Shown here: positions 30,401-39,154 of the stretch, in pieces | Layout: each line of letters opens with the position of its first letter | Position numbering within the stretch: position 1 is the stretch's first letter | Source of the DNA: Companilactobacillus allii | GTDB taxonomy: Bacteria > Bacillota > Bacilli > Lactobacillales > Lactobacillaceae | Direction of reading: 5' to 3' | Assembly (NCBI RefSeq): GCF_001971585.1 | Contig: NZ_CP019323.1 | Coordinates: forward strand, 186,001-250,000 | Length of the DNA stretch: 64,000 bases | The notes under the pieces: generated by a model | Seen by the model: only the letters and a program-made list of their open reading frames with translations | Database searches by the model: none | What the model was told of the DNA's origin: nothing | Made by a program: the position numbers and the translations under genes

Positions 30401-31174
30401 TTATGAAATTAAGTCAGATTTTAATTGTTTTTGTTCATTATAGAACTGTTTATAGGCTAAATAACACGAAATAAAGGATCCAATACTAGTTGATGCCAGT
30501 AACATAAAAGTTACCATGATTTGATACTTGATTGCTTTAACCGGGTCAACTCCAGCAATTATTAATCCAGACATCATCCCTGGCAATGCAACTAGGCCTA
30601 GTGTCTTAATGGAATCAATCGTTGGCTGCATGCCACTTTTGATACTCTCTCGAATAATATCTTCAGAAGCCAATTTAATATCTGCACCAAGTGCCAATTT
30701 CTCTAGGATCTGTTGATGACGATCAGTGAAACTTTGTTTCATATTTCGATAACATAAACCGATCGCCACCATAATATTACTAGCAATCATACCCGTAAAT
30801 GGAACGATCTGTTCAGGTATGAATTTGATCGATCCTGTTAAAACTAAAGTTCCTAGGGTAATTACTGTTCCAATCGATATAGCCAATAACGAAAATGAGA
30901 ATGCCTTAGGGATTCCCTTACCTCTCTTACCAGCATTCCACGAAGCATTTATAACGATAATGACAAAGAATGCACTAGTCAGCCAAAAATCATTGGCCTT
31001 AATGACAAACTTCAATACATATCCAACAATCGTCAGTTGAACAATTGCTCGGACGACACCGATAATAATATCCTTATCGATCTGTAGTTTCTGCCAGTAA
31101 CCAATGACAAGTGCAATTATTACCAGAACAAATCCCAGTATCAATGTTGAATTAGAAACCGTTAAATTAGACAT
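30401..31174 (-). CDS. fetB: UPF0014/FetB-like ABC transporter permease
   Basis: A 257-aa membrane protein with about seven hydrophobic helices. The segment VVRAIVQLTIVGYVLK near the N-terminus and GLVALPGMMSGLI, with the conserved LPGMM, are diagnostic of the UPF0014/YbbM family. E. coli FetAB exports iron and protects against peroxide. The start overlaps the ATPase stop in a TAATG junction, so the two form a two-gene operon. Iron as substrate here is inference. Confidence 0.82.
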   Translation of the reverse strand: MSNLTVSNSTLILGFVLVIIALVIGYWQKLQIDKDIIIGVVRAIVQLTIVGYVLKFVIKANDFWLTSAFFVIIVINASWNAGKRGKGIPKAFSFSLLAISIGTVITLGTLVLTGSIKFIPEQIVPFTGMIASNIMVAIGLCYRNMKQSFTDRHQQILEKLALGADIKLASEDIIRESIKSGMQPTIDSIKTLGLVALPGMMSGLIIAGVDPVKAIKYQIMVTFMLLASTSIGSFISCYLAYKQFYNEQKQLKSDLIS

Positions 31175-31815
31175 TAAATCACCTCACCATTTTTGATAGT
31201 AATCTTATCGGTTGATTGTTCAATCTCAGAATCATCATGTGTGACACGAAGAATCGTCAGTCCATCATCTTGATTGAATTTGTTCAAAATACTATGAATG
31301 ATTTCTTTATTATCTGAATCAAGGCCAGTTGTAACCTCATCTGTAATCAACACTTCTGGTTTGAAGATCAAATTCCTCAGCAAAGCGATTCTTTGCTTTT
31401 CACCACCGGAGACATCATTGACACTTTTATCAATATAACTTTCATCCAAATTGACATACTTCAAGAGCTTTACTACTTGTGCTTCATCAAACTCTTCACC
31501 ACGAACTTCATATGGGAACTCCAAGTTTTCTCTGATTGTTTTGCCAAAAAGTGTAGGTTGCTGAAAGGCATATGACACCCTTTGACGGTACTTGGTTGGT
31601 TCATACGAACTAATATGCTTACCATTGAATAAAGCCTCTCCGGAACTAGCACTAATCATTGAAGCCAAAATTCTCATCAATGTGCTTTTACCTGATCCAG
31701 ATGGACCAACAAACGTTACATACTTACCTCTTTTGATATTCAAACTTATATTCTTTAGAATCCTTTTTTCTCCTACCTGATAAGAAAGATCCTTTACTTC
31801 AAAGATATTGTCCAC
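31174..31815 (-). CDS. fetA: ABC transporter ATP-binding protein (FetA/YbbL-like)
   Basis: A 213-aa ATPase with Walker A VGPSGSGKST, Q-loop YAFQQP, signature VSGGEKQRIALLRNL, Walker B EVLITDEVTTGLD and the H-loop His in RVTHDD. The start is GTG (31815) with GGGGTGA upstream. Partner of the UPF0014 permease. Confidence 0.82.
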   Translation of the reverse strand: MDNIFEVKDLSYQVGEKRILKNISLNIKRGKYVTFVGPSGSGKSTLMRILASMISASSGEALFNGKHISSYEPTKYRQRVSYAFQQPTLFGKTIRENLEFPYEVRGEEFDEAQVVKLLKYVNLDESYIDKSVNDVSGGEKQRIALLRNLIFKPEVLITDEVTTGLDSDNKEIIHSILNKFNQDDGLTILRVTHDDSEIEQSTDKITIKNGEVI

Positions 31816-32019
31816 TTATTTCACCCCGTATTTAATTATTAGTAAACCAAAATTTTCAATCAAATCCATTTTTCACAGAGTATACCAAGTATTACCATTT
31901 TAGGACAGTCCTTGAAATGTGTATTTCAAAAATTTTAAAAAAATTTGAATTTAGCCCTTGCTACAAAGTATGGTTTACGGTTTAAGGTAAGTACACGAAT
32001 TAAGAAAGAAGATATATAA
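31816..32019. other. AT-rich divergent spacer upstream of the flavoenzyme gene
   Basis: Contains the divergent start regions of fetA and the OYE-type gene. A possible -35 TTGCTA followed 17-19 bp later by TTTAAG/TAAGGT lies 60-30 bp before the flavoenzyme start; the long spacer would fit a MerR-type promoter but I see no clear operator. Confidence 0.3.
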
Positions 32020-33159
32020 ATGACAAACAATAAATATGAAAAAACTCTCGCACCTTTTACTTTTAAAAATGGACTTACACTTAAAAATCACATGGTAATG
32101 TCACCTATGACCACTTGGTCTGGAAATGACGATGGTACAGTTTCTGATCAAGAAGTTGAATATTATCGTCGTCGTGTTAACGGATTAGGTATGGTAATCA
32201 CAGGATCGACACCTGTTGCCGCTAATGCAATTGGCTTCAGTGACGAGTTTGCTGGATATGATGACAAGTTTATTCCGAGTCTTACACGTCTTGCAGATGT
32301 TGCCAAAAGTGGTGGTGCCAAAGCAATTCTACAAATTCTACATGCTGGTAACAAAGCTAACACTGATCTAGTAGACCCAAAAGATATCGTGAGTTCCAGT
32401 ACTGTTACAACAAAAGAAAGTACCTTCGTCAAAGCCTTGAGTCCAAGGGCTTTAACTGAAGAAGAAATCTTGGATATCATCAAAGATTTTGGTGAAACAA
32501 CTAGAAGAGCAATTGCCGCTGGATTTGATGGCGTTGAATTACATGGTGCATTTGGTTTCTTATTCCAGAATTTTCTATCACCATACTATAATAAACGACT
32601 TGATAAATGGGGTGGTTCACTTGAAAATCGCATGCGCTTTCCGTTAGCTGTAGTTGACGAAATCAACTCAGTCATCAAACGCTTTGCAAAACGTCCCTTT
32701 ATCGTAGGCTATCGTATTTCACTTGAAGAACATCTTGATGGTGGTTTGCGATTACATGATTCTTTGGCCTTGATCGATGAGTTAATCAATAGAGGTATTG
32801 ATTATGTTCACGTGGCATTAAACAATGTGTTAACTTCTAAGCCAATCGGTAGTTCAACTAATGATCCTACTTATCTTGAAACATTAGTTAAGTATGTTGA
32901 TCACCGTGTTACATTGATTTCTGCTGGATCATTAAACACTCCAGATCAAGCAGAAGAGGCTTTAAATGAAGGATTAGATCTTGCCGCAATTGCGCATGGA
33001 CTAGTTGTCAATCCTGATTGGGCTGAAAAGGTTAAGACAGGAGACACTGAAGATATCGAACAACAGTTACATATTTCTCAATTAGACAATATGAAATTGC
33101 CAGATAAGTTATGGCAAGTATTGCAAAATTCAGGTGACTGGTTTGATATTGTCAAATAA
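32020..33159 (+). CDS. NADH-dependent flavin oxidoreductase, Old Yellow Enzyme family
   Basis: A 379-aa FMN-binding TIM-barrel enzyme reducing activated alkenes or similar electrophiles. It starts with the OYE beta-strand ...LTLKNHMVMSPMTTWSG, then ILQILHAG, DGVELHGAFGFLFQNFLSP with the active-site His (HGA in place of the usual HxAHGYL), and YNKRLDKWGGSLENRMRF, a very conserved OYE motif. It is close to the YqiG/NamA-like group. AAGAAAGAAG precedes the ATG; a strong terminator follows. A single-gene unit. Confidence 0.88.
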   Translation: MTNNKYEKTLAPFTFKNGLTLKNHMVMSPMTTWSGNDDGTVSDQEVEYYRRRVNGLGMVITGSTPVAANAIGFSDEFAGYDDKFIPSLTRLADVAKSGGAKAILQILHAGNKANTDLVDPKDIVSSSTVTTKESTFVKALSPRALTEEEILDIIKDFGETTRRAIAAGFDGVELHGAFGFLFQNFLSPYYNKRLDKWGGSLENRMRFPLAVVDEINSVIKRFAKRPFIVGYRISLEEHLDGGLRLHDSLALIDELINRGIDYVHVALNNVLTSKPIGSSTNDPTYLETLVKYVDHRVTLISAGSLNTPDQAEEALNEGLDLAAIAHGLVVNPDWAEKVKTGDTEDIEQQLHISQLDNMKLPDKLWQVLQNSGDWFDIVK

Positions 33160-33163
33160 AAAA

Positions 33164-33218
33164 ATTAATCAAAAAGAGGTCAGGATTGTTTTTCAATTCT
33201 GACCTCTTTTTGATTAAT
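33164..33218. terminator. Strong bidirectional-looking terminator after the flavoenzyme gene
   Basis: A 25-bp near-perfect stem ATTAATCAAAAAGAGGTCAG...CTGACCTCTTTTTGATTAAT with a T5 loop. Confidence 0.88.
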
Positions 33219-33330
33219 TAATACCAAATTTATTTACCAATATTGAACAATAACATATCGTGAAATTTCGTATACTTATATTGAATATAATTATTACTGT
33301 TTACCATTTATTTAAGGGGAAATAAATATA

Positions 33331-35682
33331 ATGAGAATACATATAAAATTTAGAGTTTTTTATTTAATATTCTTCTTTTTCATTAGTTTGATTTTTTGTG
33401 CGACCAAAACTGTGAATGCGGCTGACATTGACGACGGCATCACAAACTGGAAAGTTTCATCATACAATGAAGTTCAATCACTCCCAATCGGTGGCAATCT
33501 CTCGTTAGGCTATGCCTTTGGTCTAGCTGCTGATAAGAACTACCAAGTAGCTGATCATCTGGATTCAACTATGACAACAGACTCTGTTGCCATAAGTACC
33601 GACAATGCTTATTATTCAAAAATAAACACCTTTTTAAATAATAATGGTAAGTACATTTCTGCAATATTCCAATCTGGTATTACTGGAACTGGGGGCTTAC
33701 CACAACAATCAGTCTCGCTTTCTTCTCCTGACTTTATGATCGTTCCAAATAATAATTCAAGTACTGCTACCGGGAAAGATTATTCTTTATTAACAAATGC
33801 ACTAAAGAACAAACAGTACTATATAGGAACAGACGATAACGGTAATAAAGCCTTCAAAATAGTTGGTGACTTCCAAAGAAATGATTCTTTTGGAAATTTC
33901 AATTTGAAAGCTGAGATACTTCTTAGAGCATCTCAAAGTAATTCTGCAGTTGTCTATAGAGAACTATACTTACAAAACAATACTACCTCCACTCAATCCT
34001 TCGGTGTTTTATATGGTGAGGATACCTACCTAAACGACTCTGATATTGTTGCTATTCAAGATCTTGGCGATCAAAGTGGCTTCTTTATCCAAAATGGTAA
34101 TTACAAGCTAATGGTAAGTAAAAATGTTCCTGACGGCCCTTCAAACTACATCGGTCAAGAAAACAATACCGGTTTGAATTGGTTAGCTGGATTCATCCCT
34201 GCGAACTTCTCAGGTACTGGTGCTGAGGCTAAGTCATTTAATTATGGTGACAATATCATGAATAAAAGAGGAGATTCTACATATACACTGAAGTGGCCAT
34301 ATACAACACTTGCCCCCTCTCAAACTGCACACTATGCATCTACCATCGGTGTCACAGAGGCACCTTACTCACTGCCAGTCGCGGGGAAAACTTATACCAA
34401 TGAAACTAGTAGCGACAAGTTGAACCGCGTTGGTGACAAGTTAAAATTCAACTTAAAAATTGGTAACTATGGATTCAACAGTAAATGGTCATACGATGAT
34501 CTGGTAGATAAAATACCCGACGGACTTCAAATTGATACAAGTACAATCAAAATGACTACGGCAAGTGGCACACAGAACATTTCCTCTGACGTCTATGATT
34601 CATCAAGTAAAACTTTGACCTTTTATCCAAGTGTTCTATTAACGGATGGACAAAGTGCAACGATTTCCTTTGAGGCAACAATCACCGAAAGCGCAAGTAA
34701 TCAAACACTAAGCAATACTGCTAATTTCACCGGACACGACGCTATTAACACTTCAGATGGTAGTAAAACCTACAATGCCTCAGTAGATATTCCGGTCGAA
34801 AAATCATCATTTGAATATACCTTTACTAACTTAGTAAAAAACGAAACTAAAGGTGACAGTGATTTTTCCGAAAAAACCGATGCAGTTGCTGGTGATATAG
34901 TCGACTATCAAATAAAATTCGGTACAAACTCGGATAGTAAAGATTATTTCACTGGTGGACAATTAAAAACTTCTATCCCTGATGGTATGACCTTTGTAAG
35001 TGGACAAATTATAGGTTCTGATGGCTGGACTGGTTCCGCATCACCTGATAGTAATGGTAACTTTTCATTAGGTATTGGTAATGTTGGTAATGGAACATTT
35101 GCGACGTTGAACTTTAAAGCCAAAGTATCACAGGCTTCAGCCGGTGTCATTACTAGTACAGCAAATATGTCCGGTACCACAAGTACTGGAATTTCCACAG
35201 GTGACATGGTATCTAATGTCGCTCAAGTAGATATAAGTGATGTAGTCGGTTTTACCGAAACACCACGCTTAATAGACTTTGGTACAACCAACTTTGCTGG
35301 TAAAGAAAAGTCACTTACTAACGTTGCCACAACTGGACAATTAATAGTTAACCATCCTACTGAAGACAATTATTACGTTCAAGTTGGCTTTACAAATGCC
35401 AATACTGAACAGATGGTTAATAGCAATGGCGATGCTCTTTCACCTTCGGCTGATGGATTAATGTTTTTGAAGCAGCGTGTAGATTCTGATACAGACACCG
35501 GTACTTGGACACCGATTCCGTCGAATCCTTCGAGCATTCCAATTAAGTCTGGGACCTTTAATGGTAGTCAGAATCTAACTAATTACATTGGTGTTGGTGC
35601 TTGGAAGCTTTATCTTGGATCTAATACTAAATCTGGTAATTATTCTGGGACACTTACTTGGTCCTTGACTGATGCACCTTAG
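33331..35682 (+). CDS. Secreted cell-surface protein with DUF11-like repeats and C-terminal WxL domain
   Basis: A 783-aa exported protein with a signal peptide ending at about residue 31 (VNA before ADIDDG). Residues 350-640 hold two repeats resembling DUF11/isopeptide-forming beta-sandwiches (DKLKFNLKIGN, VDYQIKFGT). The last 140 residues look like a WxL domain: TPRLIDFGTTNF at its start and LTWSLTDAP at the very end, the typical distal W-x-L motif. WxL domains bind peptidoglycan non-covalently. No LPxTG or TM tail is present, consistent with that. GGGG precedes the ATG. It stands alone, without the DUF916 and LPxTG partners of classical csc clusters. Confidence 0.82.
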   Translation: MRIHIKFRVFYLIFFFFISLIFCATKTVNAADIDDGITNWKVSSYNEVQSLPIGGNLSLGYAFGLAADKNYQVADHLDSTMTTDSVAISTDNAYYSKINTFLNNNGKYISAIFQSGITGTGGLPQQSVSLSSPDFMIVPNNNSSTATGKDYSLLTNALKNKQYYIGTDDNGNKAFKIVGDFQRNDSFGNFNLKAEILLRASQSNSAVVYRELYLQNNTTSTQSFGVLYGEDTYLNDSDIVAIQDLGDQSGFFIQNGNYKLMVSKNVPDGPSNYIGQENNTGLNWLAGFIPANFSGTGAEAKSFNYGDNIMNKRGDSTYTLKWPYTTLAPSQTAHYASTIGVTEAPYSLPVAGKTYTNETSSDKLNRVGDKLKFNLKIGNYGFNSKWSYDDLVDKIPDGLQIDTSTIKMTTASGTQNISSDVYDSSSKTLTFYPSVLLTDGQSATISFEATITESASNQTLSNTANFTGHDAINTSDGSKTYNASVDIPVEKSSFEYTFTNLVKNETKGDSDFSEKTDAVAGDIVDYQIKFGTNSDSKDYFTGGQLKTSIPDGMTFVSGQIIGSDGWTGSASPDSNGNFSLGIGNVGNGTFATLNFKAKVSQASAGVITSTANMSGTTSTGISTGDMVSNVAQVDISDVVGFTETPRLIDFGTTNFAGKEKSLTNVATTGQLIVNHPTEDNYYVQVGFTNANTEQMVNSNGDALSPSADGLMFLKQRVDSDTDTGTWTPIPSNPSSIPIKSGTFNGSQNLTNYIGVGAWKLYLGSNTKSGNYSGTLTWSLTDAP

Positions 35683-35770
35683 GATTTTTTTACTTATTGG
35701 TTTGGGTTCAAGTTATTTAGGTTCAAGACAGTTAAGTTCAAATTCGGTTATCTCTTATATTATTTTCCCC

Positions 35771-35843
35771 TTGTTTGCTTCGCAAACGCGTAACAATACA
35801 CAATTTCTTCCGCTTAACGCTAAAAATGGCGGTCAACACTTTC
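35771..35843. repeat. 5' half-copy of palindromic element family 2
   Basis: A 73-bp stretch identical to 35891-35963 (period 120 bp), beginning TTGTTTGCTTCGCAAACGCG and ending before the apex of the hairpin. No right arm follows. Confidence 0.9.
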
Positions 35844-35890
35844 TTTTGGTTCTAAACTACTTAGTTTATGTGTTATATATTGTATTTTTA

Positions 35891-36020
35891 TTGTTTGCTT
35901 CGCAAACGCGTAACAATACACAATTTCTTCCGCTTAACGCTAAAAATGGCGGTCAACACTTTCGTGTTGGCCGTCATTTTTTGTGTTAATGCTCGGAAAT
36001 TACCGTGTATTGTTACGCTC
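35891..36020. repeat. Long palindromic intergenic element, family 2, copy 1 (complete)
   Basis: A 130-bp element: short hairpin GTTTGC-TTC-GCAAAC, then a long palindrome with outer arms GCGTAACAATACAC / GTGTATTGTTACGC and apex TGGCGGTCAACACTTTCGTG TTGGCCGTCA. It lies between the convergent WxL gene and the small secreted-protein gene and includes the latter's stop codon. Confidence 0.85.
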
Positions 36021-36216
36021 TTGATATTTCATGTATAGCATTGTTAGCAACGTTAACATCAGTATCAACTTGTGTACCGACTTTTTCTGGTTCTGGAATA
36101 CTAGTATCTGTATCGATACTTGGAACTGTTGCGGCTGAAACTGTTGTTACTAGGCCTACTGACAGGACTGCTAGTAATGCTCCGCAATATAAGAATAACT
36201 TGGTATTATTTTTCAT
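36013..36216 (-). CDS. Small secreted protein, 67 aa, unknown function
   Basis: The minus strand reads MKNNTKLFLYCGALLAVLSV..., a classical signal peptide with predicted cleavage after VSA at about residue 28, leaving a ~39-residue acidic peptide (DTDTSIPEPEKVGTQVDTDV). The start ATG 36216 has GGAGATAAT upstream; the open frame extends 20 codons further without one. The last two codons and TAA come from the palindromic element. No Cys, so no disulfide or lanthionine rings. A peptide signal or surface peptide is possible. Confidence 0.55.
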   Translation of the reverse strand: MKNNTKLFLYCGALLAVLSVGLVTTVSAATVPSIDTDTSIPEPEKVGTQVDTDVNVANNAIHEISRA

Positions 36217-36311
36217 AATAATTATCTCCTTAATTCTCTCCATTGATCGACAAATACTTCCCATTCCCATTTCCAACCCCAGTTATACATCCTCAGAAAA
36301 TTTTAGTCGAC

Positions 36312-36336
36312 AAAAAAAGCCGGATTTCTCCGACTT
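36312..36336 (-). terminator. Terminator of the marR-MFS-DUF4811 operon
   Basis: Minus strand AAGTCGGA-GAAA-TCCGGCTT followed by seven T (one mismatch), shortly after the DUF4811 stop codon. Confidence 0.75.
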
Positions 36337-36350
36337 GTCTACTTAACTAA

Positions 36351-37073
36351 TTATTTTGTAAGTTCTTTTACTACTTTTGCCATAGCTTGTGCTTTGAACT
36401 CTTTTTGTGCTTGTTTCATAACTTGCTTTTGTTGTGAAGCACTCATTGTTGGATTCTGTGTCATTGCTGTTGTAAGTGCAGCTTTAACATAGGCTTCTCC
36501 TTGAGTCTTCATTTGGGCTTGAACTTTTTTACTCTTCATTTCTTTGCTCAACTTAGCAGCTTGGGTTGTACTCAATACTAACCAATCATCCCCGATATGG
36601 AATGTGTTAGTTTGTTTGACAAACTCTTTGTCATTACCTGAAATACCGAATAAGAATGAATAGAATCCGTTCTTATATTCCCAACGAGTCGTCTTTTGAG
36701 CCAAGGTATTTGAAGATGCACCTTTTTTGACTTTGTTAGTTACATTAAGTTTTGCCTTAGTGTGATCAGGATTCTTGGCTTTGGCAGTTTCTGGTCGACG
36801 ATAAATATATACATCTTCCTTACCACTAGTTCCCAATTCTTTATAAAGCAATATGTTATTGCCCTTTTGAACTGTTTGAATCTGTTCTGTCTTCTCAGAA
36901 GTTACCTTATGCATACCGAAGTGATTGTATTCATTAGAGATCAGCATAACTAATCCACATAGGAAAACTACTATACTTACGGCCATTAATGAATAGCCGA
37001 CTTTTTTGTTTTGAATAAATACAGCAAAGTAAAATGCTAGAACTACAGACAATAATATTAAAACAATAATCAT
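36351..37073 (-). CDS. DUF4811 membrane-anchored protein
   Basis: A 240-aa protein with two N-terminal transmembrane helices (residues 1-20 and 25-47), an extracytoplasmic region, and a Lys/Gln-rich helical tail. I recognise the DUF4811 family, typically encoded beside DHA2-type MFS pumps in lactobacilli, as here: the gene starts in a TAATG overlap with the pump's stop. A role as accessory to the exporter is inference. Confidence 0.75.
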   Translation of the reverse strand: MIIVLILLSVVLAFYFAVFIQNKKVGYSLMAVSIVVFLCGLVMLISNEYNHFGMHKVTSEKTEQIQTVQKGNNILLYKELGTSGKEDVYIYRRPETAKAKNPDHTKAKLNVTNKVKKGASSNTLAQKTTRWEYKNGFYSFLFGISGNDKEFVKQTNTFHIGDDWLVLSTTQAAKLSKEMKSKKVQAQMKTQGEAYVKAALTTAMTQNPTMSASQQKQVMKQAQKEFKAQAMAKVVKELTK

Positions 37074-38566
37074 TATTTATCACCAGCCATTTCTACTTTA
37101 TTGAGATCAACGTCTTTAGACTTGTGACTATCTCTAATCATAAAACTAATTACTAAAGCAACCACACAGAATAGAATTGCTATACCAAAGGCAGCGTGAT
37201 ATCCACTTAAAGTGGCGTTGAAAAAGTCATTTTCATATTTCAAAGGTGTCTTTGTCAAAATTGACTTACCAGGCTTCAAGTTATTAGTTACGTTAGTCAA
37301 GACACTGACCAAGATAGCTGTACCCATTGAACTGAATACCTGACGAACTGTATTGTTAACTGCGGTACCATGACTCATCAAGTGAAGTGGTAATGAATTC
37401 ATACCATCTGTTGTAACAGGCATTAGAACCATTGAAATACCAAACATACGAATCATATACAAGATAATAATGTCTAATACTGGTGTAGTCTTAGTCAAGA
37501 ATAAGAATGGAATTGTACCAGCTGTTAGAAGAAACATTCCCATTCTAGCAAGATCCTTAGCACCGAATCTATCAAATGCACGACCAGTGATCGGACTCAT
37601 GATACCAATTAAGATAGCACCTGGTAAAAGTGTTAATCCAGAATGGAAAGCACTCATACCCTTAACAATTTGGAGATACAATGGCAAGATCATTTCAACA
37701 CCGACCATGGCCATGTTAGTTACTGATGATAATGCTGCCGCAACAGCGAATCTCTTTTGTTTGAAAACACGTAATTCTAGGAATGGTGTATCCATCTTCA
37801 ATTGACGATAACCAAATAAGATGACGATAATAATTCCACCGATAATAGTACCTAGAACAATTGGTGAACCCCATCCTTTATCACCAACAGATGAGAATCC
37901 ATAAAGAACTGAACCAAATCCAAAGGTTGATAATAGTAATGATAAAACATCAAGCTTAGTTCTCTTTGTTTCAATAACTGGTCTCATGAAGGCAAATGCC
38001 AGAATAATTACGATTATAACAATAGGAATAATCATTCCGAACAAATCACGCCATGTGAAGTTATCAATGATCCAACCAGACAATGTAGGTCCAATAGCTG
38101 GAGCAAGTCCGATAACAATACCACTTAGACCCATGGCAGTACCTCTTTTAGCGGGTGGGAATATTGATAACATAATAACTTGTAATAATGGCATTGTAAT
38201 ACCAACACCAACAGCTTGAACTAAACGTCCAGCCAAGATAGTTTGGAAGTTAGGTGCTGTAAAACACATAATTGTTCCAACTAAGAATGTAGACATCGCA
38301 ACAATATACAAGATTTTGTTACTAAAGTTGTTACTTAACCAAGCAGTAACAGGAATCATAATACCGTTAACCATCAAAAATCCAGTAGTTAACCATTGAA
38401 CAGCAGATGTTGTAACATTAAATTCTTTCATTAAAGTGGGGAATGCGGTAGTCAAAATAGTACCATTCAAAACAGTACAAAATGTTCCGACAAGCAAAAC
38501 CAAAACTAACAAGTTACGGTTGTAAGCTTTACCATTCACATCCACTTGTGCACTACTATTTGCCAT
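37073..38566 (-). CDS. MFS transporter, DHA2 (14-TM) multidrug efflux family
   Basis: A 497-aa permease with about 14 hydrophobic segments. Family features are TTAFPTLMKEF near TM1, LAGRLVQAVGVGI (motif B region), GLAPAIGPTLSGWI (motif C of drug antiporters) and SPITGRAFDRFGAKDLA. The product probably exports drugs or toxic metabolites. Middle gene of marR-MFS-DUF4811; AAGGAA precedes the ATG. Likely controlled by the adjacent MarR repressor. Confidence 0.9.
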   Translation of the reverse strand: MANSSAQVDVNGKAYNRNLLVLVLLVGTFCTVLNGTILTTAFPTLMKEFNVTTSAVQWLTTGFLMVNGIMIPVTAWLSNNFSNKILYIVAMSTFLVGTIMCFTAPNFQTILAGRLVQAVGVGITMPLLQVIMLSIFPPAKRGTAMGLSGIVIGLAPAIGPTLSGWIIDNFTWRDLFGMIIPIVIIVIILAFAFMRPVIETKRTKLDVLSLLLSTFGFGSVLYGFSSVGDKGWGSPIVLGTIIGGIIIVILFGYRQLKMDTPFLELRVFKQKRFAVAAALSSVTNMAMVGVEMILPLYLQIVKGMSAFHSGLTLLPGAILIGIMSPITGRAFDRFGAKDLARMGMFLLTAGTIPFLFLTKTTPVLDIIILYMIRMFGISMVLMPVTTDGMNSLPLHLMSHGTAVNNTVRQVFSSMGTAILVSVLTNVTNNLKPGKSILTKTPLKYENDFFNATLSGYHAAFGIAILFCVVALVISFMIRDSHKSKDVDLNKVEMAGDK

Positions 38567-38597
38567 AATAGTAAGTTCCTTCTTTCATCTTATATAT

Positions 38598-39041
38598 CTA
38601 TTTATTACTATCGGGAATTTTAACTTTATCGAGATTGGTATAAACTTTTGCTAAAATAACGTCCAATTGCTCTAATTCATCCTCCGTGATGCCTGAGTAA
38701 ATTGTCTCGTTTGAATCTTTAAAAGCTGCCATGAGTTTATTTCCAAACTCTTTTCCCGTTTCAGTAATTTGGACAATTTTCCTACGTCGGTTACTCTTAT
38801 CAACTTTTCGAGTGACCAGATCTTGGTTTTCTAGTTTCTTTAATGATCGAGCAATAATTGCCCCATCGAATAAAGTAACCTCACCAATTTTTTCTTGGTT
38901 ATATTCAGGATGCTTAATACTAAGCATTAATATTATGCAATCAGCCAAATTCAAGTTTCTTCCTTTAAGAAAGACAGATAAAATCCGCTTGCGTTGCATC
39001 ATAAATCTCACTGCAAAGCCTATCAAATCGTAGTCGTCCAT
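38598..39041 (-). CDS. MarR-family transcriptional regulator
   Basis: About 147 aa, winged-helix: the recognition region TLFDGAIIARSLKKLENQDLV is followed by the wing DKSNRRRKIVQITETG. It probably represses the downstream pump pair. The frame opens at 39053, but AGGAG lies inside that extension, just ahead of ATG 39041, so I place the start there. A long palindrome containing a likely promoter and operator lies upstream. Confidence 0.88.
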   Translation of the reverse strand: MDDYDLIGFAVRFMMQRKRILSVFLKGRNLNLADCIILMLSIKHPEYNQEKIGEVTLFDGAIIARSLKKLENQDLVTRKVDKSNRRRKIVQITETGKEFGNKLMAAFKDSNETIYSGITEDELEQLDVILAKVYTNLDKVKIPDSNK

Positions 39042-39087
39042 TGTTCTCCTCATAAAATCAAAAATAAATTTCTAAATAGCAACAAAA

Positions 39088-39139
39088 AATATGTTATACC
39101 CAACTGTTGATAAAATCAACAGTTAGATACAACATATTT
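39088..39139 (-). promoter_or_regulatory. Palindrome between trpS and marR: trpS terminator and/or MarR operator-promoter
   Basis: A 52-bp inverted repeat with a perfect core AACTGTTGAT-AAA-ATCAACAGTT (39102-39124). On the minus strand a -35 TTGATT (39119-39114) and -10 TAACAT (39096-39091), 17 bp apart, lie inside it, and the right arm ends in a T-run. It can serve both as the trpS terminator and as the autoregulated marR promoter. Confidence 0.6.
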
Positions 39140-39154
39140 AAAAGTAAGCGTATC

